The position numbers were made by a program, and so were the translations under genes. Source: Caulobacteraceae bacterium (GTDB taxonomy: Bacteria; Pseudomonadota; Alphaproteobacteria; Caulobacterales; Caulobacteraceae). From it: 64,000 bases of DNA. Below are positions 31,010 to 39,691 of the stretch, one piece after another (within the stretch, counting starts at the first letter, position 1; every line of letters begins with the position of its first letter). The DNA lies in assembly GCA_947475875.1 (NCBI GenBank), contig CANJME010000002.1, positions 1-64,000 of the forward strand, in the 5' to 3' direction. The notes beneath the pieces are model-generated. The model did no database searches, was not told the DNA's origin, and worked only from the letters and a program-made list of their open reading frames with translations.

Positions 31010-33100
31010 ATGACCAGCCCGGCGCCGCCTCTGCAGGAAACTTTGAGCCGCGCCTATGCCGCCCTGGTGGCGCGGCGACTCCCGTCCGCAGAAGCCCTGT
31101 GCCAGCAGATCCTGGCCACCGACCCAGGCCATTTCGACGCCTTGAGCCTGCTGATCGCAGCTGAGTCAGCGCAGGGCCGGCACGCCGAAGCGCTGGAAAG
31201 TTGCGAGCGCGCCGCCCGCCTTCGCCCCGACCATGCGGATAGCCATTACAACCGCGGCGCCATCCTGCGAACGCTTGGGCGGCTGGATGAGGCGCTGGAG
31301 GCTTATGACCGCGCGTTGAACCTGCGGCCCGACTATCCCGAAGCGCTGACAAACCGGGGCAACGTACTTTCGGGCCTGGGGCGGCATGAACAGGCGCTGG
31401 ACAATTTCGACCGGGCGCTGGCCCTGAGGCCCGGCCTCGCCGAAGCGCTGCAGGGCAAGGCCAATGCTCTGCGCGGGATGAAACGGCATGAGGGGGCGTT
31501 GGCCGTCTACGACCAGATCATAGTCCTTCGCCCTGGGCAGGCCGAGGCTTACAACAGCCGGGGCATGATCCTGCGGGCGCTGAAACGCCAGGACGAGGCG
31601 GTGGCGGCCTATGACCGCGCCATCGCTCTGAAGCCCGGCTATGCCGATGCGCTGAGCAATCGCGGCAACGCCTTGCACGACCTGCGGCGCTACGCCGAGG
31701 CGCTGGGAAGCTATGAGGCGGCGCTGGCGGCAAACCCCCATCAACCCTTTGCCTTCAGCGGCGCGGCGGAATGTGCCCTGAAGCTCTGCGACTGGGAGAG
31801 GCGAGAGGCCTACGCCGCGCAGATGCCGGCGAGGGTCGCCGATGCCGGCTCGATCATCCTGCCTTTCGTGCTGCTGGGCTACAGCGGCGATCCGGCCCTG
31901 CAACTGGCCTGCGCCCGCAAGCTGGTCGCTGCGCGCCTGCCGGTCCGGCCCGCGGCGCTTTCGGATGGACTTGTCCGGAGCGCCGATCGGATCAGAGTCG
32001 CCTACCTCTCCGCCGATTTTCGTCAGCATCCCATCGGCGAACTTGCCGCTGGCCTCTTCGAGCGGCATGACCGAGCGCTGTTCGAGGTCGTCGGGATTTC
32101 GTTCGGCCCGGATGACCAGAGCCCGGGGCGGGCGCGGATCATCAAGGCGTTCGACGCCTTCCACGACGTGCGGGGCATGACCGATCCGGAGATCGCCGGC
32201 CTGATCCGCGGCCTGAATGTCGACATTGCCGTCGACATGATGGGCTACACCCAGGAGGCGCGCATCGGCGTGCTGGCCCACCGCCCGGCGCCGGTACAGG
32301 TCGGCTATCTGGGCTATCCGTCCACCAGCGCGGCGGACTTTATCGATTATTTGATCGGCGATCCGGTCGTCACGCCGTTCGATCACGCGGCCCATTTCAG
32401 CGAAGAAATCGTTCAGCTGCCAGGCAGCTACCTGATTAACGACCGTGCGCGGCCCTCGTCGAAGGCCGGTATGACGCGGGCAGATGTCGGGCTGCCGGAC
32501 GAGGGGTTTGTATTCTGTTGCTTCAACAGCACCTGGAAGATTTCGCCGGATGTGTTCGACATCTGGATGGACCTTCTCCGCCAGACCCCGGGCAGCGTCC
32601 TTTGGCTGGCGAGTGATGGGCCCGTGTCGGACTCCGCCTTGCGCGCCGAGGCCGGTCGACGGGGAATCGACGCCTCACGTCTGGTGTTCAAACCGCGCCT
32701 GCCGCTGGACGAGCACCTCGCCTGTCACGGCCTCGCTGATCTCTTCCTCGATACCTTGCCTTACAACGCCCACGCCACGGCGGCCGATGCCCTGTGGGCA
32801 GGCCTGCCGGTGCTGACCTGTCGGGGCGAAAGCTTTGCCGGCCGGGTGGGGGCGAGCCTGTTGACCGCCGCAGGCCTGCCCGAACTGATCACCGGCAATC
32901 TGGCCGAGTACCGGGCGATGGCATTGGACCTGGCCGCCGATCCGGCGCGGTTGGCGGGCCTGAAGGCGAGGCTCATGGCCGGCCGCGAGACCAGCGCGCT
33001 ATTCGATGCCGATCGCTATGTCCGCCATATCGAAGCAGCTTTCGAGACGATGGTCGGGCGGGCGTTGGCCGGTGAGCCGCGCGCGTCCTTCGCGGTTTAG
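31010..33100 (+). CDS. TPR protein with O-GlcNAc transferase (SPINDLY-like) domain
   Basis: A 696-aa protein. The N-terminal half has about eight tetratricopeptide repeats of the type YNRGAILRTLGRLDEALEAY and NRGNALHDLRRYAEALGSYE. The C-terminal half (about 320-690) is a GT41 glycosyltransferase domain: RVAYLSADFRQHPIGELAAG, VQVGYLGYPSTSAADFIDYL and VFCCFNSTWKISPDVFDIW. No signal or membrane segment, so cytoplasmic. Bacterial members glycosylate proteins such as flagellin or unknown targets, with sugar donor and target not readable here. Its stop overlaps convergent purB by four bases. Confidence 0.88.
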   Translation: MTSPAPPLQETLSRAYAALVARRLPSAEALCQQILATDPGHFDALSLLIAAESAQGRHAEALESCERAARLRPDHADSHYNRGAILRTLGRLDEALEAYDRALNLRPDYPEALTNRGNVLSGLGRHEQALDNFDRALALRPGLAEALQGKANALRGMKRHEGALAVYDQIIVLRPGQAEAYNSRGMILRALKRQDEAVAAYDRAIALKPGYADALSNRGNALHDLRRYAEALGSYEAALAANPHQPFAFSGAAECALKLCDWERREAYAAQMPARVADAGSIILPFVLLGYSGDPALQLACARKLVAARLPVRPAALSDGLVRSADRIRVAYLSADFRQHPIGELAAGLFERHDRALFEVVGISFGPDDQSPGRARIIKAFDAFHDVRGMTDPEIAGLIRGLNVDIAVDMMGYTQEARIGVLAHRPAPVQVGYLGYPSTSAADFIDYLIGDPVVTPFDHAAHFSEEIVQLPGSYLINDRARPSSKAGMTRADVGLPDEGFVFCCFNSTWKISPDVFDIWMDLLRQTPGSVLWLASDGPVSDSALRAEAGRRGIDASRLVFKPRLPLDEHLACHGLADLFLDTLPYNAHATAADALWAGLPVLTCRGESFAGRVGASLLTAAGLPELITGNLAEYRAMALDLAADPARLAGLKARLMAGRETSALFDADRYVRHIEAAFETMVGRALAGEPRASFAV

Positions 33101-34401
33101 TCGCCGAACACCCGGGCGAAGACGGTGTCGACGTGCTTGAAGTGATAGGCGTTGTCGAACAGCGCCTCGAGTTCCTTGTCCGAAAGCGCCTTTGAGACGA
33201 ACGGGTCGGCCTTCAGAAAATCGATGAATCGGCCTTCGCCGCGCCAGACCTTCATGGCGTTGGATTGCACCGCCGCATAGGCGTCCTCGCGGGAGGCGTC
33301 CTTCTGCGTCAACGCCAGCATCACCCGCTGGGAGTGAACCAGACCCCCCAGGCGGTCGAGGTTCTTGGCCATGTTCTCCGGGTAGATCATCAGCCGTTCA
33401 ACCACGCTGGCCAGGCGCCGCAGGGCGAAGTCGAGGTGGATGGTGGCGTCCGGCGCGATGCCGCGCTCGACGGAAGAGTGGCTGATGTCCCGTTCATGCC
33501 AGAGGGCGACGTTTTCCAGCGCCGGAACCACCGCTGAGCGCACAAGGCGGGCAAGACCGGTGAGGTTTTCGGTCAGCACCGGATTGCGCTTGTGCGGCAT
33601 GGCGCTCGAGCCCTTCTGGCCCGGATCGAACGGCTCTTCGGCCTCCAGCACCTCGGTGCGCTGCAGGTGGCGGATTTCGGTCGCCAGCCGCTCGACCGAG
33701 GCGGCGACCACGGCCAGGGCCGCGAAATAGGCCGCGTGGCGGTCACGCGGGATGACCTGGGTGGAGACCGGCTCGACAGCCAGACCCATCTTCTTCGCCA
33801 CGTGGGCTTCCACGCGCGGATCGACGTTGGCGAAGGTGCCGACGGCGCCGGAAATAGCGCAGGTGGCGATTTCGGCCCGCGCCGCGACCAGGCGGGCTTT
33901 GGCCCGGGTGAACTCGGCGTAGTAGCCGGCCAGTTTCAGGCCGAAGGTGACGGGCTCGGCGTGGATGCCGTGGCTGCGTCCCACGGTGGGGGTGAACTTG
34001 TGTTCCATGGCCCGGCGTTTCAGGGCCGCGAGCACGAGATCGACATCTTCCAGCAGCATGTCGGTGACTCGCGCCAGCTGTACGGCGAGCGCCGTATCCA
34101 GCACATCCGACGAGGTCATGCCCTGGTGCAGGAAGCGGGCTTCTGGCCCGACCACCTCGGAGACATGGGTCAGGAAAGCGATGACGTCGTGCTTGGTGAC
34201 CCGCTCGATCTCGTCGATGCGGTCGGCGTCCCAGACCTTGTCCTTGCCGCCCTTCCAGATGGCGGCGGCGGCATCCTTTGGAATGACGCCAAGTTCAGCC
34301 ATGGCGTCGGCCGCGTGCGCCTCGATCTCGAACCAGATGCTGTACTTGGTCTCGGGCGACCAGATGGCAGAGGCTTCGGGACGGGCGTAGCGGGGGATCA
34401 T
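33097..34401 (-). CDS. purB: Adenylosuccinate lyase PurB
   Basis: Cleaves adenylosuccinate to AMP and also SAICAR to AICAR in purine synthesis. GSSAMPHKRNPVLTENLTGL is the fumarase/aspartase superfamily signature; HQGMTSSDVLDTALAVQL and TVGRSHGIHAEPVTFG hold catalytic residues. The ATG at 34401 (MIPRYARPE) gives 434 aa, typical; TTG 34413 adds four. It is downstream of an MFS gene on the same strand, with a hairpin terminator between them, and apart from the other pur genes. Confidence 0.97.
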   Translation of the reverse strand: MIPRYARPEASAIWSPETKYSIWFEIEAHAADAMAELGVIPKDAAAAIWKGGKDKVWDADRIDEIERVTKHDVIAFLTHVSEVVGPEARFLHQGMTSSDVLDTALAVQLARVTDMLLEDVDLVLAALKRRAMEHKFTPTVGRSHGIHAEPVTFGLKLAGYYAEFTRAKARLVAARAEIATCAISGAVGTFANVDPRVEAHVAKKMGLAVEPVSTQVIPRDRHAAYFAALAVVAASVERLATEIRHLQRTEVLEAEEPFDPGQKGSSAMPHKRNPVLTENLTGLARLVRSAVVPALENVALWHERDISHSSVERGIAPDATIHLDFALRRLASVVERLMIYPENMAKNLDRLGGLVHSQRVMLALTQKDASREDAYAAVQSNAMKVWRGEGRFIDFLKADPFVSKALSDKELEALFDNAYHFKHVDTVFARVFGD

Positions 34402-34410
34402 CAGGATTAC

Positions 34411-34447
34411 CAAAAGTAACGGGCCCCCGGCATACGACCGGAGGCCC
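34411..34447 (-). terminator. Hairpin terminator between MFS gene and purB
   Basis: On the minus strand GGGCCTCCGG, a 7-base loop and CCGGGGGCCC give a 10-bp stem, followed by GTTACTTTTG. The stem is strong but the T-run is imperfect. It lies in the 71-base gap after the upstream MFS stop and likely ends that transcript before purB. Confidence 0.6.
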
Positions 34448-34472
34448 GCCCATTCAAGTTAAGCCTGACCCC

Positions 34473-36122
34473 TTAGGCGGGTTTAGGGTCATGCGACTTG
34501 GCGATCATCACGGCGATAGCAATGCCGATCAGGCCGCCGATGACCAGGCCCCAGAGGTCCATGTGCGCCGGCGGATGCTTGAAGAACATCTTCGAGGCCC
34601 GGGCCAGGGCATAGCCCGGCAGAGCGCCGCCGGCGAAGAAATAGGCCGACAGACGCGGGAGCGAGATCAGCGTCGACGGTGTCGACTGCGAATGCTCGAC
34701 GTCCTGTTTGATGGTGAAGCGGGTCAGGAAGAAGCACAGCATCGCCAGGGGAATGACTGCGGTCGACAGATAGACCGTATCCTTGACTCCCAGCGCCGCT
34801 GCGGCCGTGCAGGATGCCTTGGCCGCGTCGATGGCCGTCTTGCAGGTTTCGACGGTCAGGCCCGTCCCGGCCAGGTGCCGGTTCTGCATCATGTCGGTCA
34901 CAATGCCGAAGGTCATCGGACCGTAGCCCAGGCCGATCATATTGATGACGAAGAGCAGCACGGCCGCGGCCATCGCCCGCATGGCCGGCGGCACCAGGCT
35001 CTGGACGCCGCCATAGACCGGACCCCACCAGGCCGCGACCGCTACGTTGGGCAGCAGCAGCAGCAAGAACGCGAGGCCCATATTGTCGATACTGAACAGG
35101 TACCAGAGGACCGGCGTGGTCAGGATGGGAATCAGGAAGGGAAAGAGCGCATAGTTGCGCACATCCTTGGCGCCCAGCTTGTCGGCGAAGAGACCGCCGA
35201 TCCACGAGCCAAAGGCGCCGCCGAACCCGGCGGCCAAGCCAAGCGCGAGGCTGGTTATGCCCTGAGGGCCAAAGGAAAAGCCCGTGGCGTTCTTGACCTG
35301 TTCGGCGAAGATCGTGAGCGCGGGGGTGTGGTTGCCTGTGAAGACCGGCAGGAAAAACTGGGCGTGGGCATAGCTGACAAAGGCCGTGAAGGCGCCGCCC
35401 AGGGCGAACAGCCAGAAGGTTGGCCGTTTGTCCAGCACGGTGAACACCGTTCGCATGGGTATGTGGTTGGCGGCGTTGGAGAGCCTCAGCGCGTCCTTGG
35501 TCAGCGCCTTGCGGGGTTCGCGCAGGGTGAAGATCGACGCCACGGCGAAGAACAGGCCGGGCAGGCCCGCGACCAGAAAGGCCGTCCGCCAGCCCCAGCG
35601 CTCGGCGACGATGCCGCCCAGCGCCATGCCGAGAAGTGAGCCGATGGAAATACCCATCGAATAGATGGCCAGCGCCGTCGCCCGTTTTTCTTTGGGGAAA
35701 TAGTCGGCCAGCAGCGAGTGCGCCGTGGGAGAACAGCCGGCTTCGCCGATGGAAACGCCGGCCCGGGCAAAAGCCAGCACCGCGTAATTCTTCGCGGTGC
35801 CCGAAAGCACGGTGAAACCGCTCCAGATGGCCAGCGAGATGGCCATCACCCAGGGTCGGTTACGCTTGTCCGCCAGCCGGGCGATCGGAATGCCCAGGAT
35901 TGTGTAGCAGGCGGCGAAAAAGATGCCGCCCAGGGCGCCGATCTGGGCGCTGCTGAGATGGAGCTCAGCCTGGATGTTCACGCCGATGGTGTTGATGATC
36001 TGCCGGTCGAGGAAGTTGACCGTGTAGATCATGACCAGCAGGGTCAGGGCGTAGCGCCCGTAATTCTTGCTCAGCGGCGCAAACTGCGGCGCAGCATCAA
36101 TGGTGGCGTCGGCTGACGACAT
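34473..36122 (-). CDS. MFS transporter, spinster-like (larger of a pair)
   Basis: Major-facilitator membrane transporter of 549 aa. About 12 hydrophobic helices are visible; MIYTVNFLDRQIINTIGVNI starts helix 1 and the loop 2-3 signature is GIPIARLADKRNRPWVMA, with a second RxxxG-like motif GGIFFAACYTILGIPIA. The N-terminus and the order of motifs resemble spinster/sphingolipid-type or aromatic-acid exporters, and a close relative is next to it. It is 96 bases longer-spaced from the second MFS gene. Substrate unknown. Confidence 0.88.
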   Translation of the reverse strand: MSSADATIDAAPQFAPLSKNYGRYALTLLVMIYTVNFLDRQIINTIGVNIQAELHLSSAQIGALGGIFFAACYTILGIPIARLADKRNRPWVMAISLAIWSGFTVLSGTAKNYAVLAFARAGVSIGEAGCSPTAHSLLADYFPKEKRATALAIYSMGISIGSLLGMALGGIVAERWGWRTAFLVAGLPGLFFAVASIFTLREPRKALTKDALRLSNAANHIPMRTVFTVLDKRPTFWLFALGGAFTAFVSYAHAQFFLPVFTGNHTPALTIFAEQVKNATGFSFGPQGITSLALGLAAGFGGAFGSWIGGLFADKLGAKDVRNYALFPFLIPILTTPVLWYLFSIDNMGLAFLLLLLPNVAVAAWWGPVYGGVQSLVPPAMRAMAAAVLLFVINMIGLGYGPMTFGIVTDMMQNRHLAGTGLTVETCKTAIDAAKASCTAAAALGVKDTVYLSTAVIPLAMLCFFLTRFTIKQDVEHSQSTPSTLISLPRLSAYFFAGGALPGYALARASKMFFKHPPAHMDLWGLVIGGLIGIAIAVMIAKSHDPKPA

Positions 36123-36219
36123 ACTCTTGTTTCCCTCTCCCTTGGGTGTGGGAGGCTAACGCTCCCTTGCACCGCTAAACATAGGAGGGCGCCGTAACGG
36201 AATGCGCAAGGGGGCGCTC

Positions 36220-37653
36220 CTACTTGGCGACCATGTCCTTGCTGAGCGTACGCCAGGAGATGAGCAGCATGACGCCGCCCAGGCCGTAGATCATGGCGGT
36301 GATGAGCATCGACTGCTGCAGGGCAGACGAGTGGTTGGCGGCGCAGAAGGCCTTGTGGGTCTCGTCGAGGGTCTTGAGCAGCTTTCCTTCGCACGACTTG
36401 CGAGTCAGCTCGCCAAGCAGGTCGGCTGCACTGAGCCGCGAATTGAAGATCATATCGCTGACCTTGCCGATGAACAGCGGGCCGAGGCCGTAGCCGAGGA
36501 AGTTGATGATAAAGAGCAGGATCGCCGTCGCGGTGGCCCGGGCCCTGGCCGAAACCACGCCTTGGCCGATGGTGTATTGGGCCGCTAGGTAGCCGTATTT
36601 AACGAAGCCGCCTGCCACCAGGCCGAAGAGGGCCAGTTTGAAATTGTGAGTGGTGAAGGCCAGCCAGTAAAATGGCACGCTCAGGATCAATCCAACGCCG
36701 GGGATCCAGGCGATGGCGCCGGGGTATTTGGCGTACATCTTCTGCGCCAGCCAGCCGGTCAACAGGGTGCCGACGGCGGAAGCGAGATAGACGGGCACGT
36801 TGACCTGGATGGCCGCCTGGCCCGAGGTCAGGCCGAATTCGCGGTTGATGAATACCGACTGGAAGTTCGCGATACCGTAGCCGCAAAACGCCGCCAGCGT
36901 CACGCCGGCCGCCATGGTCCAGAAGGTCGGTTTCTTGAAGAGTTCGCCCAGTGTGTCGCCGATCGAGGCCTTCTCGCGGCGGATGGTTCCGGGCGGGTCG
37001 GTGTAGCCGCGCGGCGGCTCCTTGATCGTAAACCTGACAACCAGAGCGATGATCAGGCCTGGCAGTCCCAGTACGAAGAAGGCCCAACGCCAGCCAAACG
37101 CATCTGTGACCGGCCCGCCGATCAAATTGGCCATCACTGTGCCCAGCGTCACGCCCATGGCGTAGAAACCAAGAGCCGTCGACCGGGACTTCGGCGGATA
37201 GTAGTCCGCGATCAGGGAACTGGCTGGCGGCGTACAGCCGGACTCGCCGACCCCGACGCCCATCCGGCACAGGAACAGAACCGCCACGGCCGAAATCGTG
37301 AAGCCGCCGATGGTGATCGGGTTTGCCAGACCACAAAGCGCCGTCATCACCGACCAAAGGGCGATACAGCCGGCCATGATGGTGACCCGGCTCTTGGTCT
37401 CGGCCGCATGCGCCACCGGTATGCCGACAATCGAATAGAGCAGGGCGAAGCCAAACCCGGTCAACAGGCCGAAGAGGGTGTCGGAGATTCCCAGTTCGGG
37501 CTTGATCGCCGGTCCGACGACCGAGAGCAGCCCCCGGTCGATGAAGTTGAAGATGTAGACGATCGTAAGGCTCGTCAGCACATAGGTGCGATAGGGCTTG
37601 GAGCCGAAGCCCGTGAGATGGCCATCGGCCGGAGCCGCATTTGCGGTGGTCAT
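36220..37653 (-). CDS. MFS transporter, spinster-like (smaller of a pair)
   Basis: A 477-aa 12-helix MFS transporter resembling the gene downstream of it. YIFNFIDRGLLSVVGPAIKPE opens helix 1, parallel to the VNFLDR of its neighbour; CRMGVGVGESGCTPPASSLI and DYYPPKSRSTALGFYAMGVT match the neighbour's GVSIGEAGCSPTAHSLLADY and following motif. The two probably arose by tandem duplication. GGAGGGG lies about nine bases before the ATG. Substrate is unknown. The 100-base gap to the divergent GST gene should hold the promoters. Confidence 0.88.
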   Translation of the reverse strand: MTTANAAPADGHLTGFGSKPYRTYVLTSLTIVYIFNFIDRGLLSVVGPAIKPELGISDTLFGLLTGFGFALLYSIVGIPVAHAAETKSRVTIMAGCIALWSVMTALCGLANPITIGGFTISAVAVLFLCRMGVGVGESGCTPPASSLIADYYPPKSRSTALGFYAMGVTLGTVMANLIGGPVTDAFGWRWAFFVLGLPGLIIALVVRFTIKEPPRGYTDPPGTIRREKASIGDTLGELFKKPTFWTMAAGVTLAAFCGYGIANFQSVFINREFGLTSGQAAIQVNVPVYLASAVGTLLTGWLAQKMYAKYPGAIAWIPGVGLILSVPFYWLAFTTHNFKLALFGLVAGGFVKYGYLAAQYTIGQGVVSARARATATAILLFIINFLGYGLGPLFIGKVSDMIFNSRLSAADLLGELTRKSCEGKLLKTLDETHKAFCAANHSSALQQSMLITAMIYGLGGVMLLISWRTLSKDMVAK

Positions 37654-37753
37654 CTGGAAACCCCTCCCCGGGTCGATGCTTTCTATTGATTGGCTAGGAC
37701 TGTAAGCGCACTAGGCGCCGCAGCGCCATGTTCAAAAAGTGCGAAGGGGTCCA

Positions 37754-38386
37754 ATGCGTCTTGTAATCGGTAACAAGAATTGGTCGACCTGGTCGCTACG
37801 GCCTTGGCTGGTGCTCAAACGGATGGGCGCGTCCTTTGAAGAAGTTACGGTCCAGTTGCGCCGGGAAGAGACCCCTGCCGACATCGCGCCCCTGTCACCA
37901 TCGGGCAAGGTTCCGGCCCTGATCGATGACGACCTGACGATCTGGGACTCCCTCGCCATCTGCGAATATCTGGCTGACAAGTTTCCCAAGGCGGGGCTGT
38001 GGCCGGCCGACCTTGCAGCCCGCGGTCTTGCCCGCGCCGCCAGCGCAGAGATGCACTCGGGCTTTCCCTCGCTGCGCGGCGAGTGCCCCATGGATCTGAA
38101 GCTGCGCACCAAGGCCGACCTGACTGAGGCAACGATGACCGATGTGCGGCGCATCGTCAGGTTATGGAGCGATCTGCGCGCGCGGTTCGAGGGGCAGGGG
38201 CCGTTTCTGGTGGGCCAGTGGTCGATCGCCGACGCCTATTTCACACCTGTGGCGACCCGGTTCCGGTCCTATGGCATCGCGCTGTCGGACTATGGCGACA
38301 CCGGCGCGGCCGGACGCTATGCCGAGGCCTTGCTGGCGACGCCGGAATTCAGGGTCTGGGAAGAGGCCGCCCGGGCCGAGCCCTAA
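37754..38386 (+). CDS. Glutathione S-transferase family protein
   Basis: A 210-aa GST. The thioredoxin-like N-domain reads LVIGNKNWSTWSLRPWLVLK (the NxxWSLRPW form of the beta/omega-like bacterial group), SPSGKVPALIDDD with the cis-Pro, and the DSLAICEYLADKF glutathione loop. An all-helical C-domain follows (GQGPFLVGQWSIADAYFTPV). The probable catalytic residue is serine in STWS. Substrate is not known. ATG 37754 has GAAGGGG upstream. Confidence 0.87.
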   Translation: MRLVIGNKNWSTWSLRPWLVLKRMGASFEEVTVQLRREETPADIAPLSPSGKVPALIDDDLTIWDSLAICEYLADKFPKAGLWPADLAARGLARAASAEMHSGFPSLRGECPMDLKLRTKADLTEATMTDVRRIVRLWSDLRARFEGQGPFLVGQWSIADAYFTPVATRFRSYGIALSDYGDTGAAGRYAEALLATPEFRVWEEAARAEP

Positions 38387-38790
38387 AAGTCAGGGTTTCC
38401 GTTGCTGCCGATCAGCATGGCCAGGTTCAGTAGCGGGAAGAGGAACGGCACGGCGATGGAGCCGTAGAACCCGAGTCTCCAGGCGGTCTTCCGATAGCCA
38501 TCCACGTCAGACGGCCTGGTCACCTGCTCGGTCCAGGGACCCAGCAGGAACAGCACGTTGGCGATGCCCATGACCACCAGAAAGAGCGTACCCAGAAACA
38601 GGGTCATGGCCACGCCGCCCTGCCAGCTTTTCCAGATCGGGTGATTGAAGGCGTAGAACTGGGCGGCGTTAAGGCCGTAAGCAATCCAGGCCGCCGCACC
38701 CAGCGCGATGTTGTAGCGCAGGCGTTTGGCCTGCCACCATTTCCAGGCATCGCTGTCGAACAGACCTTCCGACGTGGTCGTGGCAGCCAT
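38383..38790 (-). CDS. Small multi-pass membrane protein, unknown function
   Basis: A 135-aa protein with three probable transmembrane helices: about residues 25-47, 60-85 (LFLGTLFLVVMGIANVLFLL) and 105-128. The loop after helix 2 has GPWTEQVTRPSDVDGYRKTA. I cannot name a family. Its last four bases overlap the convergent GST stop. Strands and small size suggest an autonomous gene. Confidence 0.7.
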   Translation of the reverse strand: MAATTTSEGLFDSDAWKWWQAKRLRYNIALGAAAWIAYGLNAAQFYAFNHPIWKSWQGGVAMTLFLGTLFLVVMGIANVLFLLGPWTEQVTRPSDVDGYRKTAWRLGFYGSIAVPFLFPLLNLAMLIGSNGNPDF

Positions 38791-38883
38791 GTGATCATCT
38801 CCCCAGTATGCGTGCTGAACTTAGGCCGACTCCGGGCGGAGCGTATGGAGGCGGCATGCAGGAATCGAGGATTTGTATCTGGC

Positions 38884-39621
38884 CTACATCAGCCCCAGCG
38901 CCTTCAGGCTCGCCACGCCCTCGCGACCGACGATCAGGTGATCGTGCACACTGATCCGAAGGGTCCGTGCGGCCTCGACGATCTGCCGGGTCATGTCGAT
39001 GTCGGCCGACGAGGGCGTTGGGTCGCCCGATGGGTGGTTGTGCACCAGGATGACGCTTGAGGCCGAAAGCTCCAGCGCCCGCCTCACCACTTCGCGGGGA
39101 TAGACGGGTGCGTGGTCGATGGTGCCCTGGCCCATGACCTGATCGCCGATCAGCTGGTTTTTGCGGTCGAGGAACAACACCCGGAATTGCTCGCGCGCTT
39201 CGTTGGCCAGCGCCGTGCGCACATAAGCGACCAGGGCGGTCCACGACGAGATCACCTCGCGCCGTTCCACCTTGTGCCGCGCCAGGCGGACGGTCGCCTC
39301 GTGCAGCAGCTTGAGGTCGAGCGCCACGGCCGGCCCGACGCCGTCGATGGCGGTCAGGTCCGCGATCCCGGCGGACAGGACGCCGGCCAGGGTGTCGAAG
39401 CGGGCCAGCAGCGCCTTGGCGATCTTTTTGGTGTCGCCGCGCCGGTTCGAACGGAAAAGGTAGAGTTCCAGCAGCTCATAATCGGGCAGGGGCGCAAAGC
39501 CGCCGGCCTCGACCCGATCGCGCAGCCGCTCACGGTGGCGCGCGTGGTCTGGAACGGGATCGGCCTGCCGCCACAGATCGCCCTGCGGCCCGACATCCTC
39601 GACCTGACTCACCCCGCTCAT
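38884..39621 (-). CDS. radC: RadC/JAB-domain DNA repair protein
   Basis: A 245-aa RadC-type protein. An N-terminal helix-hairpin-helix region (ELLELYLFRSNRRGDTKKIA, IDGVGPAVALDLKLLHEAT) leads into a JAMM metalloprotease-like domain with LVHNHPSGDPTPSSADIDMT, which contains the His-x-His and Asp of the zinc site. Its molecular job is disputed. The start is 12 bases from a LexA box shared with divergent dinB, consistent with SOS control, although the box may serve only dinB. Confidence 0.9.
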   Translation of the reverse strand: MSGVSQVEDVGPQGDLWRQADPVPDHARHRERLRDRVEAGGFAPLPDYELLELYLFRSNRRGDTKKIAKALLARFDTLAGVLSAGIADLTAIDGVGPAVALDLKLLHEATVRLARHKVERREVISSWTALVAYVRTALANEAREQFRVLFLDRKNQLIGDQVMGQGTIDHAPVYPREVVRRALELSASSVILVHNHPSGDPTPSSADIDMTRQIVEAARTLRISVHDHLIVGREGVASLKALGLM

Positions 39622-39632
39622 GGGCAGACAAT

Positions 39633-39647
39633 GTTCCGCAAATGTTC
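39633..39647. promoter_or_regulatory. LexA (SOS) box GTTC-N7-GTTC
   Basis: GTTCCGCAAATGTTC is a perfect match to the alphaproteobacterial LexA operator GTTC-N7-GTTC. It lies in the 70-base gap between divergent radC (start 39621) and dinB (start 39692), so LexA bound here could repress both. The motif is seen directly; the regulation is inferred from family knowledge. Confidence 0.8.
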
Positions 39648-39691
39648 CGTTTGTGCAAGACGAAATTCACGCCTTGGCTTAAGCTTGCAAA

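Noticed and set aside
31166-32395. 409-aa minus-strand open frame
   Set aside because: Antisense to the TPR/OGT gene; composition is shadow-like.
34491-35639. 382-aa plus-strand open frame
   Set aside because: Antisense to the MFS gene; no transmembrane or enzyme pattern.
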